Assembly: GCA_029975915.1 (NCBI GenBank)
Contig: JARKOC010000533.1
Span: 1-40,682 of the forward strand
Direction: 5' to 3'
Source of the DNA: Bryobacteraceae bacterium
Lineage (GTDB): Bacteria > Acidobacteriota > Terriglobia > Bryobacterales > Bryobacteraceae
DNA: 40,682 nt
Below, piece after piece: positions 10,032 to 17,634 of the stretch (the stretch's first letter is position 1; every line of letters starts with the position of its first letter). Position numbers and translations under genes: made by a program. The notes below the pieces were generated by a model, which saw only the letters and a list, made by a program, of their open reading frames with translations, made no database searches and was not told the DNA's origin.

Positions 10032-10106
10032 TGGTAGCGCTAAGGGGATTCGAACCCCTATTAGAGCCTTGAGAGGGCTCCGTCCTAACCCTTAGACGAT
10101 AGCGCC
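10032..10106 (-). tRNA. tRNA-Glu (anticodon CUC)
   Basis: 75 nt including an encoded CCA. Acceptor 5' GGCGCTA pairs with TAGCGCT, with a G1-U72 wobble. The D arm is GTCTAAGGGTTAGGAC. Anticodon stem GAGCC/GGCTC encloses loop CTCTCAA, giving anticodon CUC. T stem AGGGG/CCCCT has loop TTCGAAT. Discriminator A is followed by CCA. All arms fold and the body resembles bacterial tRNA-Glu. This is the minor Glu isoacceptor reading GAG. No other RNA gene adjoins it. Confidence 0.93.
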
Positions 10107-10162
10107 GTTCCTCTTTCAAACTATCAGGAAGCCCCATCCGTGTGCAAGCTCGCCGATAGCGA

Positions 10163-10168
10163 TACAAT
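10163..10168 (+). promoter_or_regulatory. -10-like box (TACAAT) 8 nt before the FG-GAP gene start
   Basis: TACAAT, CGCTGTCG, then ATG at 10177. There is no room for a ribosome binding site, so a leaderless message is predicted. A weak or absent -35. Confidence 0.45.
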
Positions 10169-10176
10169 CGCTGTCG

Positions 10177-11313
10177 ATGCCCACCCGAACCGCCTTCGCC
10201 ACTGCTGGCGCGCTGCTCGCCGCCGCGTTGCTCACCCTCGCCGCCGTCCGTCCGCCCGACTTTCTCTTCGACAAGACGATGCTCGATCCTGGAGCCTCTG
10301 AAACCGTTGCTATCGCCGACATCAACGGCGACAAACGGCCCGACATCGTCTCCGGCGATACCTGGTACGCCGCTCCAACATGGACGCCGCACCGGTTCCG
10401 CGAGATCGGTTTCTCGAACAACTACGTCGACAACTTCAGCGACCTGGTGTTCGACGTGGATGGCGACAGCTTGAACGATGTCGTCAGTTGCAGCTGGTTT
10501 TCCAAGCGCCTGGCGTGGTGGAAGAATCCAGGGCCCAAGGGCAAGTGGGCCGATCAGACCATCGAGTCCGGCTCGCCGATTGAGTTCTGCTTCTTGGTGG
10601 ACATGGACAATGATGGCAAGGCGCGCGAGGTGTTGCCCCAGTTTGGCGACAACAAGCAGCCTGTGGCATGGTACGAGTTCCGTGCGGGCAAGTGGGAAGG
10701 GCACGCCGTGCAAAGCCGCAGTTTCGGCCATGGAATCGGCGCCGGTGACCTGAACGGCGACGGGCGCGCCGATATCCTGACGCCCAAAGGTTGGCTGGAA
10801 GCCCCGGCTGATCCGCGTTCATCCAACTGGGTATTCCACCCTGACTGGGACTTCACCGAGCATCTCGGCTTCATGTCCGTGCTCGATGTGAACGGCGACG
10901 GAAAGCCTGATATCCTCACCACCAATTCGCACGACTACGGCATCTTCTGGCTGGAACGTGACGCCGGCGGCAAATGGGTAAAACGTCTGATCGATGATTC
11001 CTGGTCGCAGGCCCACGCCGTCACGCTCCACGACTTCGACGGCGACGGCTTCCCCGAAATCCTCACCGGCAAACGCTACATGGCCCACAACGGCAAGGAC
11101 CCAGGGGAGCGCGAACCTCTGGGCGTCTACATTTACCGGCGGATGAAGGACGGCTCCGGCCGTATCTCCTGGTCCCGCCACATCGTCGATTACTCGACCC
11201 GCGCAGGTGGCGGGATGCAGCTCGCCGTCGGCGATCTGAACGGCGACAAGCGCCACGACATTGTCGCGCCCGGCAAGTCGGGCCTGTTCATCTTTCTGAA
11301 TAAGGCGAAATAG
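10177..11313 (+). CDS. Secreted FG-GAP/VCBS repeat (integrin-like beta-propeller) protein
   Basis: 378 residues. An N-terminal hydrophobic segment (about residues 6-23) is a signal peptide or anchor. At least five calcium-loop repeats of the D-x-N/D-x-D-G type are visible: IADINGDKRPDIVSG, FDVDGDSLNDVV, GDLNGDGRADILT, LDVNGDGKPDILT, DFDGDGFPEILTG and GDLNGDKRHDIVAPG. Spacing suits a seven-bladed propeller. Such proteins in this phylum are extracytoplasmic and are often found with sulfatases and PQQ/sugar enzymes; no catalytic residues are recognisable. It is a single gene following the tRNA (opposite strand) and preceding the SBBP protein. Confidence 0.85.
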   Translation: MPTRTAFATAGALLAAALLTLAAVRPPDFLFDKTMLDPGASETVAIADINGDKRPDIVSGDTWYAAPTWTPHRFREIGFSNNYVDNFSDLVFDVDGDSLNDVVSCSWFSKRLAWWKNPGPKGKWADQTIESGSPIEFCFLVDMDNDGKAREVLPQFGDNKQPVAWYEFRAGKWEGHAVQSRSFGHGIGAGDLNGDGRADILTPKGWLEAPADPRSSNWVFHPDWDFTEHLGFMSVLDVNGDGKPDILTTNSHDYGIFWLERDAGGKWVKRLIDDSWSQAHAVTLHDFDGDGFPEILTGKRYMAHNGKDPGEREPLGVYIYRRMKDGSGRISWSRHIVDYSTRAGGGMQLAVGDLNGDKRHDIVAPGKSGLFIFLNKAK

Positions 11314-11358
11314 CCGCGGTTGGCTAAAGCAGGCCGGCAAGCGCGCCGATAGGATGGT

Positions 11359-14300
11359 GTGTCTTGGCCGAACCGGCCTCTGCCGGCCGGCCCCGGAACC
11401 CGCCGCAGGTTCTGGTGGTTCAGCGGCGCCGCCGCGCCCGCTTTCATCCTGCTTTGTGTTTTCGCCTGGCCGTGCGCCTTCGCTTGGCCTCAGCCTGCAG
11501 CCCTCGATGCTCCGCTGGTTTTCGTCTCCGATGATGCCAGCGGTTTCCGTTCGGTTGCCGGATCGTTCAGCGTCCGGATAGACAAACAATCCATTCGGAT
11601 CCAGGACGGACAGTTCCACCTGGGGATCAGATACTTGGGATCCTCAGAACGGGCAACGATCGAGCCAGTTGGCCAATCGGCCGCGCTCAACGTCTTCCAC
11701 GGTGGCGATTCCAACCTCTGGAGGCCTGGCCTGCCAGTCTGGCAGGCGGTGCGGATCAAGGATCTGTACCCTGGCATCGACCTCGTGATCCGGACCACAG
11801 GCGGCCGGCTGAAGACCGACTATGTTCTGGCTCCAGGCGCGGATCCCAACCTGATCAAAGTCCGGTATGAAGGGGCGTTGCGGGTGGAGGTGGAACCCGG
11901 CGGGGGCCTGGCGGTCGAGTTGCCTGGCGCCGTGTGGCGCGAGCAGCCTCCAGTCGCCTGGCAAGCGCCGGCTGAGGCCGTCGAAGCCCAATTCTCTGTT
12001 GATGATGAAGGTCTTGTGCGTCTGCTGGTTGGAGCCTACGACCGCGGTAGAGAGCTGATCATCGACCCAGTGCTCACGCTGTCGGCGCTGCTCGGCGGAC
12101 AAGGCTCATCACAGGCCACGGCAGTGGCCGTGGATGGTGTGGGCGATGTTTATGTCGCTGGCTTCACCGACGCGGCCGATTTCCCGAACCTTGCCGCGAT
12201 CCGCTCGCGTTCAGCGGGCGTGGAAGCCTGGGTGGTGAAGATCCGTCCCTCGGAGTCGCGCATCCTCTGGGCGACATGCCTGGGCGGTAGCGGAGACGAC
12301 CGGGCCTTTGGCATCGCTCTTGATCCCGCCGGAGGGGTGTATGTGACCGGATGGACGACTTCGCCCGATTTCCCGGTCGCCTCGCCGGCTCAAGCTCATC
12401 TTTCGGGCGGCCGCGACGCATTTCTGATGAAACTCAACACGGCCGGCAACGCGATCGTTTTCTCGACCTTCCACGGCGGATCCAACGTTGAAGCCGGCCT
12501 TGCCGTGGCGGCGCGCGCGGGCAGTGTTTGGATCGCCGGCGAGACCGCGTCGGCTGACCTGCCGCTGGCCTTGGCCCCGAAATCCGTGTTGGGCGGACCC
12601 CAGGATGGCTTCCTGGCCCGGTTTATGGATACCGGCGCACGGGTGTCATCCACCTATCTCGGCGGTTCCGGCGAGGAGTTGATCAGGGCCTTGGCTCTGG
12701 ACGTCTCCGGCAGGCCCTACGTGGCGGGATCGTCGGACTCGGTGGACCTCGGGCTCCCGGTGGGCGTGCTCCAGCGAATCCCAACTGGCGGACATGACGG
12801 CTTCATCCTGCGTTTCAGCGCCTCGGGCGATGCGCTGGAAACCGGAACCATGCTGGGCGGGACAGCGGGATCGGCCTCCACCATCGAGACGGTCAGCGCC
12901 ATCGCGATTGACTCTGGCGGGGGCGCGGTCGTGGCCGGCTTCACCCCATCATCGGATTTCCCGGTAGTTTCTGCCTGGCATGCGGCAAAGCCAGGCGATG
13001 TCGACGGCTTCCTGGCTAGGCTGTCGCCGGATTTCGCGGCACTCACGTGGTCCACCTATGTGGGCGGGATCAATCGAGACACCCTTGACGGGCTGGCGCT
13101 GGACTCGTCCGGGAGAATCTACGTCGCCGGAAAGACCATGTCGGCGGACTTCCCTTTGGCCGGCCCGTTGCAAGCGTCCAAGAGCGCCAACCTCGATGCC
13201 GTGCTGATGCGTTTCCCCGCGAGTGGGGGTGCGCCTGACTTCTCGACGTTCCTCGGCGGAACCGGCGGCGACGGCGCGATGTCGGTCAGCCTGTCGCTTT
13301 CCTCCGTCGCCTGGGTGGCCGGCGTGGCCGGGGCCATCAACTTCCCGCAGGTGAATCCGCTGGTCACCCCCGCGCAGGACGGTGTTCACGCATTCCTGTC
13401 CGGGATCGCATTCGCTGCCGCCTCGGCCCCCGCCATCCACTCTTTGACGCCCTCTACTGGCGCGGGTGCCGCCCAGAGCTTCACATTGCGTATCACCGAT
13501 GCAGCCGGCGGCCAATTTATCTCCTCGGTTCACGTTCTGGTGAACTCGGCCCAAACTGGCCTGCGGCCGTGTTTCATCAGTTACGACGGTAGCCAGAACG
13601 TGTTGTCGCTGAATGGCGACCCAGGCGTGGCTTGGAGCGCCGGAGCGCCAGGATCTGCTGCGACCCTCTCTAATCGCCAATGCGAGTTGAATCTCGCCGG
13701 TAGCGTGGCGGCCGCAACCGGGGCCTTTCTTGATCTGACTTTGCAGATCACCTTCAAGTCCGCGATGTCGGGAGCGAAGAAACTCTACGTCATCGCGGCT
13801 AATGGCAGCGGCTTGTCGACGGGCTGGATTCAGGCCGGAAATTGGACCGTGACGGTTTCGGCGAACCAACCGCCGGCGCCCACGGTCATCAGCCCAGCGT
13901 CCGGCGGCGGGACCCGGCAGTTGTTCACCATCCAGTTCACTGATCCGGACGGGGCCACTGATCTTGAGACGGGCGAGTTCACCGTTGGCCACGCGCCGTC
14001 GGCTCCTGCTGCTTGCGCGCTGATTTTGCATCGCGCGCGGAATACGATCGCCTTACTGGGTGATGACGGCGTGTCATGGACCGAAGCGGCGCCAGGCGCA
14101 TCAGCCATGCTCTCGAATGACCAGTGCTTGCTGAGGCTGGCCACCTCGGCGTCCAATACCAACGCCGGCAATTGGTCGGTCACGCTCGATCTGGAGTTCG
14201 CGGCCGGCTGGACCGGCGTCAAGGGTCTATTTCTACGCGCCACGGATGGATCTGGAGGAGTCAGTGGTTGGACCGCGGCTGGCACTTACCGGGTGGGTGG

Positions 14301-14922
14301 GATGCCCGGCGGATCGCCGGTCCTGTCCGCCGTATCGCCTTCCGCCGGCAGCGGGGGCGGAGGGCTGTTCGAGATCGCCTACTGGGATCCTGATGGCTCT
14401 ACGGACATCGATTCGGTCAAGGTGCTCTTCAACGGCGCCCACACGGCGGCGAACGGTTGCCTCATCCTGGCCGATCGCCGCTACGGCAGCATTTACCTGG
14501 CCTCGGACAGCGGCGCCTCATGGAGCGGCGGCAAAGCTGGCCAAGCCCTTCAACTCGCCAATGGCCAATGCGCTGTTAATCTCCAGGCGAGCACATACGC
14601 CTACTCTGGCTCCACGCTCAAGGTTCGCATCTGGGTCGGCTTCAAGACCTCATTCCTTGGAACAAAGACGATATGGAGCCACGCCATAGACCAGTCCGGC
14701 CGGACGTCCCCACCCATGGCTTGGACCGGATCATACACCGTCACCTCAGCGATGGCGTACAGTGCCGGAGACGAGAACCGCAGGCGGGACTTGCCACGGA
14801 ATTGGGCAGCGGCCTTGCACACCGCAAAAAGACGTAACCCCAGAACCCTCAATTTCGAGGGTTCTGGGGTTAAGTCTGAGTCGATCTGGCTCCCGCGAAA
14901 GATCGCGGATCAACCAAGCTAA
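11359..14922 (+). CDS. SBBP beta-propeller repeat surface protein with three C-terminal Cys-pair modules
   Basis: 1187 residues from GTG 11359 (AGGA 5-8 nt upstream; the start is only moderately secure). Hydrophobic segment about residues 24-43 then an N-terminal domain (about 55-240) with LYPGIDLVIRTTGGRLKTDY, the usual partner of SBBP propellers. Residues about 245-690 hold repeated units of the form AVAVDGVGDVYVAGFT / IALDPAGGVYVTGWTTSPDF / LGGSGDDRA, the SBBP repeat first recognised in Solibacter proteins. Residues about 695-1150 comprise three tandem modules of roughly 140 residues, each with a paired cysteine (PCFISYD...NRQCELN; ACALILH...NDQCLLR; GCLILAD...NGQCAVN) and each closing with SGW..GT/SYxV-like strands. 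The last ~35 codons read through a long inverted repeat (14830-14877) and look unlike the rest. Probably a secreted or surface adhesin-like protein; no enzyme motif seen. Confidence 0.8.
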   Translation: MSWPNRPLPAGPGTRRRFWWFSGAAAPAFILLCVFAWPCAFAWPQPAALDAPLVFVSDDASGFRSVAGSFSVRIDKQSIRIQDGQFHLGIRYLGSSERATIEPVGQSAALNVFHGGDSNLWRPGLPVWQAVRIKDLYPGIDLVIRTTGGRLKTDYVLAPGADPNLIKVRYEGALRVEVEPGGGLAVELPGAVWREQPPVAWQAPAEAVEAQFSVDDEGLVRLLVGAYDRGRELIIDPVLTLSALLGGQGSSQATAVAVDGVGDVYVAGFTDAADFPNLAAIRSRSAGVEAWVVKIRPSESRILWATCLGGSGDDRAFGIALDPAGGVYVTGWTTSPDFPVASPAQAHLSGGRDAFLMKLNTAGNAIVFSTFHGGSNVEAGLAVAARAGSVWIAGETASADLPLALAPKSVLGGPQDGFLARFMDTGARVSSTYLGGSGEELIRALALDVSGRPYVAGSSDSVDLGLPVGVLQRIPTGGHDGFILRFSASGDALETGTMLGGTAGSASTIETVSAIAIDSGGGAVVAGFTPSSDFPVVSAWHAAKPGDVDGFLARLSPDFAALTWSTYVGGINRDTLDGLALDSSGRIYVAGKTMSADFPLAGPLQASKSANLDAVLMRFPASGGAPDFSTFLGGTGGDGAMSVSLSLSSVAWVAGVAGAINFPQVNPLVTPAQDGVHAFLSGIAFAAASAPAIHSLTPSTGAGAAQSFTLRITDAAGGQFISSVHVLVNSAQTGLRPCFISYDGSQNVLSLNGDPGVAWSAGAPGSAATLSNRQCELNLAGSVAAATGAFLDLTLQITFKSAMSGAKKLYVIAANGSGLSTGWIQAGNWTVTVSANQPPAPTVISPASGGGTRQLFTIQFTDPDGATDLETGEFTVGHAPSAPAACALILHRARNTIALLGDDGVSWTEAAPGASAMLSNDQCLLRLATSASNTNAGNWSVTLDLEFAAGWTGVKGLFLRATDGSGGVSGWTAAGTYRVGGMPGGSPVLSAVSPSAGSGGGGLFEIAYWDPDGSTDIDSVKVLFNGAHTAANGCLILADRRYGSIYLASDSGASWSGGKAGQALQLANGQCAVNLQASTYAYSGSTLKVRIWVGFKTSFLGTKTIWSHAIDQSGRTSPPMAWTGSYTVTSAMAYSAGDENRRRDLPRNWAAALHTAKRRNPRTLNFEGSGVKSESIWLPRKIADQPS
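14830..14877. repeat. Long near-perfect inverted repeat in the 3' end of the SBBP gene
   Basis: Arms of 21 nt with one mismatch: 15 perfect pairs (14836-14850 with 14857-14871) plus t14835/a14872, a G-A mismatch, and AGAC/GTCT (14830-14833 with 14874-14877). Loop is the six bases AATTTC. No T-run follows on either strand. It may be a bidirectional terminator for the two converging genes or a dispersed element. Confidence 0.75.
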
Positions 14923-15269
14923 TCGTTATCCCACGGATTCGGCGGCGGCACCGGTCCGATCCAGTTGTCCCACGGATTCGGCGGCGGCACCGGTCCGATC
15001 CAGTTGTCCCACGGGTTCGGCGGCGGCACCGGTCCGATCCAGTTGTCCCACGGGTTCGGCGGCGGCACCGGACCAATCCAGTTGTCCCACGGATTCGGCG
15101 GCGGCACCGGTCCGATCCAGTTGTCCCACGGATTCGGCGGCGGTACAGGTCCAATCCAGTTATCCCACGGATTCGGCGGCGGTACCGGCCCGATGGAGGC
15201 TGCTGAGACAACCGCAGCAACCATCAAGAAGGTTGCGCAAGCTAAGAATAATTGTCGGAGGGTTAGCAT
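14919..15269 (-). CDS. Small secreted protein of seven tandem 13-residue Pro/Trp repeats
   Basis: 116 residues; ATG 15269 with GAGG 9 nt upstream. Residues 1-25 are a Sec signal peptide (MLTLRQLFLACATFLMVAAV then VSAAS). The entire mature part (residues 26-116; 14922-15194) is seven uninterrupted copies of IGPVPPPNPWDNW; only the final residue differs, Asp replacing Trp. No Cys, Ser, Thr, Lys or Arg occurs in the mature protein, and each unit has one net negative charge. The 39-bp DNA units differ at several third-codon positions (Ile ATC/ATT, Gly GGA/GGT/GGG, Val GTG/GTA, Asn AAT/AAC, Asp GAC/GAT, Pro CCG/CCT), and all of these changes are silent. I do not recognise a family. It could be a wall or matrix protein, a Pro-rich adhesin, or a multi-core precursor peptide. 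The gene converges on the SBBP gene; their stop codons overlap by 4 bp. Confidence 0.85.
   Translation of the reverse strand: MLTLRQLFLACATFLMVAAVVSAASIGPVPPPNPWDNWIGPVPPPNPWDNWIGPVPPPNPWDNWIGPVPPPNPWDNWIGPVPPPNPWDNWIGPVPPPNPWDNWIGPVPPPNPWDND
14922..15194. repeat. Seven 39-bp tandem repeats (coding)
   Basis: Period 39 bp, seven full units with no spacers, each encoding one 13-residue unit of the gene on the minus strand. Units nearest the signal peptide (15117-15194) carry most of the silent differences. Confidence 0.95.
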
Positions 15270-15348
15270 TGAAGCCGACCTCAAATAATGTTGGTGCGAA
15301 AGACCACACCACCCCATTACTAAGGGGTTGACCCAATTCTAGCTAACC

Positions 15349-15416
15349 GAAGTACGAGTACTTCCTAGGATAAATCCTTAGTCCGAACTCAGTACCAGAC
15401 CTTAGACACACTAAGG
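15349..15416. promoter_or_regulatory. Palindrome cluster upstream of the repeat-peptide gene
   Basis: In the 180-bp gap between the ATPase gene and the repeat-protein gene there are three small dyads: GAAGTAC/GTACTTC with a 2-nt spacer (15349-15364), AGGAT/ATCCT around AA (about 15368-15379), and CCTTAG/CTAAGG with a 5-nt spacer (15400-15416). CTTAG or CTAAG occurs four times in the region. The location suits operator sites, but no regulator is known. Confidence 0.4.
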
Positions 15417-15449
15417 GCTTAGCCAAGTATTCCTGTCGGTTTGGTACAA

Positions 15450-16346
15450 TTAGTCGCGCGGGCTGGTGAACGATGGCGCGCCGCCCGGATCACCGCTCGG
15501 AGTGACGCCCCGCGTCCGCGACCTGCTGCCGGGATACTCGAGCCGCATGTCGTTGCAAACCTCGTCGAGCATGTTGAGTGCGCACGTTCGCTTCTCGAGT
15601 GCAAAGGCGGTCAGCAGCAGATTGTCACAGATCGCGTTGATCACGCGGGGGATACCCTGGCTGCGGTGGTGAACCTCTCTCAGCAGGTCTTCCGGGAATA
15701 CGGTTTGGTTTGTCATCCCTGCCTTGGCGAGACGGCTTTGAACGTATTCCAGCGTCTCATTCATCTGGAACGACGTCAGGTTGCATCTCAGCACGATGCG
15801 CTGTTTGAGTTGTCTCAGGTTCGGCGCGTCAAGTTTCCGGTCCAGTTCTGGCTGGCCTGCCATGATGATTTGCAGGAGCTTCCCCATCTTCGGGTTCTCG
15901 AGGTTTCCGAGCAACCGGATCTCTTCGAGTACGTCCCATTCGAGGTTATGGGCCTCATCAACGATCAGAACCGTTGTGCGGCCCTGTTGCGCCTGCTCGA
16001 TCAGGAGCGTGTTCAGGGCGAACAGCACCTCTGTTTTTGACTTATGGGAGCAGTTCAAGCCCAGATCGTAGGCGATCATCTCGAAAAACTGCTCGGTATT
16101 GATCCGCGAGTTGAAGATGAAGGCGAATTCGATGAACTGCGAGTCCAGGTAGTCCCGAAGGCACTCGAGCATCGTCGTCTTGCCCGTGCCGACCTCCCCC
16201 GTAAGGACGATGAAGCCCTTGCGGCTATGGACGCCGTAGATCAGGTTCGCCAGCGCTTCTTCATGCTGAGGGCTCCGATAGAAGAACGACGGATCCGGAC
16301 TAAGGTTGAAAGGACTCTCTCTGAAGCCAAAAAAGGCGTTATACAT
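15450..16346 (-). CDS. ExeA/GspA-type AAA ATPase
   Basis: 298 residues from ATG 16346 (MYNAFFGFRESPFNLSPDPS). The opening YxxFFGFxExPFxLxPDPxFFYxSxxHxEAL is the hallmark of the ExeA/GspA and exosortase-associated (XrtA) ATPases. Walker A GEVGTGKT (about residues 48-55) and Walker B TVLIVDEAHN are intact; later come IIMAGQPEL and an arginine-bearing RQLKQRIVLRCNL segment. Known relatives remodel the cell wall for secretins or act in exopolysaccharide export, and TniB/IstB-like relatives act in transposition. No C-terminal peptidoglycan-binding domain is present; the end (about residue 275 on) is a disordered RSRTRGVTPSGDPGG tail. It lies 145 nt downstream of csm5 on the same strand, so read-through from the csm operon is possible. 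The start lacks a clear ribosome site. Confidence 0.85.
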   Translation of the reverse strand: MYNAFFGFRESPFNLSPDPSFFYRSPQHEEALANLIYGVHSRKGFIVLTGEVGTGKTTMLECLRDYLDSQFIEFAFIFNSRINTEQFFEMIAYDLGLNCSHKSKTEVLFALNTLLIEQAQQGRTTVLIVDEAHNLEWDVLEEIRLLGNLENPKMGKLLQIIMAGQPELDRKLDAPNLRQLKQRIVLRCNLTSFQMNETLEYVQSRLAKAGMTNQTVFPEDLLREVHHRSQGIPRVINAICDNLLLTAFALEKRTCALNMLDEVCNDMRLEYPGSRSRTRGVTPSGDPGGAPSFTSPRD

Positions 16347-16491
16347 AATTGAAGCCCAGGCCGGGCCACTTTCGCCGCGGCACAATCCTCCGTCCGCTGA
16401 TACTCGGCTGTTGCGAACATAATAACATGGCCTGCCGGTTCGTCCCGGTTGACTGCAATCAGCCGGATCGCTGGCCTTGGAAGCCCGCAGG

Positions 16492-17634
16492 CTATAGGAC
16501 GAAATCGAGCCTTCCCCAGCCGGGCAACGCCGTGGCATGACCGCCCGAAAAGATGAAACGGCGGGTCTTGGGGAATGGCAACCCGGTCGCAATCTGGCGC
16601 GAATACACGGGTGAATCGCGCAATACTGAGCGGGCCTCTTCCGGGGCCAGGCCCAGCAGGGCCGACTTGGCCAGATACCCTGCGCCCCAACCGAGACACA
16701 CCAATGCCGAGCAGGCCGATTCCCGGGCGCGTGCCAGTTCATGGCGCAGCCCATCCAGCGATTTCAGCACAGCGTCCAGTCCGGCGGCCTCGGCATAGGC
16801 CCGTTGGTAAGCGATGAGCCGTTCTGCTGCGAAGTTGGCGGCATCGGTGAACTGCCGGGCGCCGCTGCCCTCCTTCCACCGCAAGGCTTGCACCACAGGA
16901 GCGGCAAGCAGCGCGGCGCGCTCAGTCCATGTGCCTTCGAAGACCGTACCCGGCGGAGCCATCTCCGCAAAACACGGTGTTGATTCGTTGACCCGCCGCG
17001 CATCCACCGAGCCTCTGGCGCACTTCCACCCCAGTTCGAGTCCCTTGCCGCGTGAGATGAGCGTCGATGTGCGCGTCAGGTAAAGCCGCGTCAGGGCGGA
17101 AGACGATTCTTCGGAATCCGAAAGGCACAATGGCCGCGTTCGGCTCCACCCGCCGTCGCCCACGACGGTTTGTTCCAGGCCTCGCGCGGCGCTTCGAGTT
17201 GCCGCGTGGTTTACATTGTTCTCCACCTGCCGCAGGCTGATCCGGCTCACCATCATCGCCGTCCGCAGCGGGCCCTTCAGTACGCTGGCCGGAAGGTAAA
17301 TGGCCGCCCTGGGCGTTGTGGCGAACGTGGGGATAAAGAGGTCTTCGGGATGGGCCCGCTCAAAATGGGCAGCCAGCGAAGGTTCGTCCAGCGGAATCCG
17401 GCGGAGAGCAAAGTTTTGGGCGTAGCCGCCCCACGAGGCGAAATCGAGCTTTTCGGCGCGGCGTATCTGCGTCAGGTAGGAGTCCAGCCGCGGTCCTCGC
17501 GCCAGCAGGCGGAAGATGCGCTTCTGGTCCAGGATGTTGACCTGGTCCTTCCAGACCATATAATCGATCGGCGCAAGACGGCCGCCGTCGCCGGCCAGCA
17601 CGGGTGTCAGGCAAGTGAATCTGTAGCGGTTCAT
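16492..17634 (-). CDS. csm5: Type III-A CRISPR RAMP protein Csm5
   Basis: 380 residues. ATG 17634 overlaps the csm4 stop as ATGA (4 bp), which signals translational coupling. N-terminus MNRYRFTCLTPVLAGDGGRL then APIDYMVWKDQVNILDQKRIF matches the Csm5 pattern (TPVxxGxG...L.P.DY......v.vlD..ri). A FIPTFATTPRAAIYLPASVL-KGPLRTAMM stretch corresponds to the RAMP substrate-binding region (YIPGSSLKGALRTA in other Csm5). Csm5 caps the crRNA 3' side of the Csm complex and helps in crRNA maturation. The frame is open upstream to 17892, but that extension lies within csm4 and has no family similarity. Last gene of the operon. Confidence 0.9.
   Translation of the reverse strand: MNRYRFTCLTPVLAGDGGRLAPIDYMVWKDQVNILDQKRIFRLLARGPRLDSYLTQIRRAEKLDFASWGGYAQNFALRRIPLDEPSLAAHFERAHPEDLFIPTFATTPRAAIYLPASVLKGPLRTAMMVSRISLRQVENNVNHAATRSAARGLEQTVVGDGGWSRTRPLCLSDSEESSSALTRLYLTRTSTLISRGKGLELGWKCARGSVDARRVNESTPCFAEMAPPGTVFEGTWTERAALLAAPVVQALRWKEGSGARQFTDAANFAAERLIAYQRAYAEAAGLDAVLKSLDGLRHELARARESACSALVCLGWGAGYLAKSALLGLAPEEARSVLRDSPVYSRQIATGLPFPKTRRFIFSGGHATALPGWGRLDFVL

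Noticed and set aside
12949..14031. 360-codon minus-strand ORF opposite the SBBP gene
   Set aside because: Arg/Gly-rich shadow; the plus strand holds the repeat-structured protein.
14922..15194. Regular 39-bp repetition that might be taken for a CRISPR array near csm genes
   Set aside because: Units abut with no unique spacers, and every copy encodes the same 13-residue unit in the minus-strand gene; it is a coding tandem repeat.
14965..15288. Plus-strand ORF reading SHGFGGGTGPIQL repeats
   Set aside because: Antisense shadow of the repeat gene; no signal peptide or ribosome site, and the silent changes are in third positions of the minus-strand frame.
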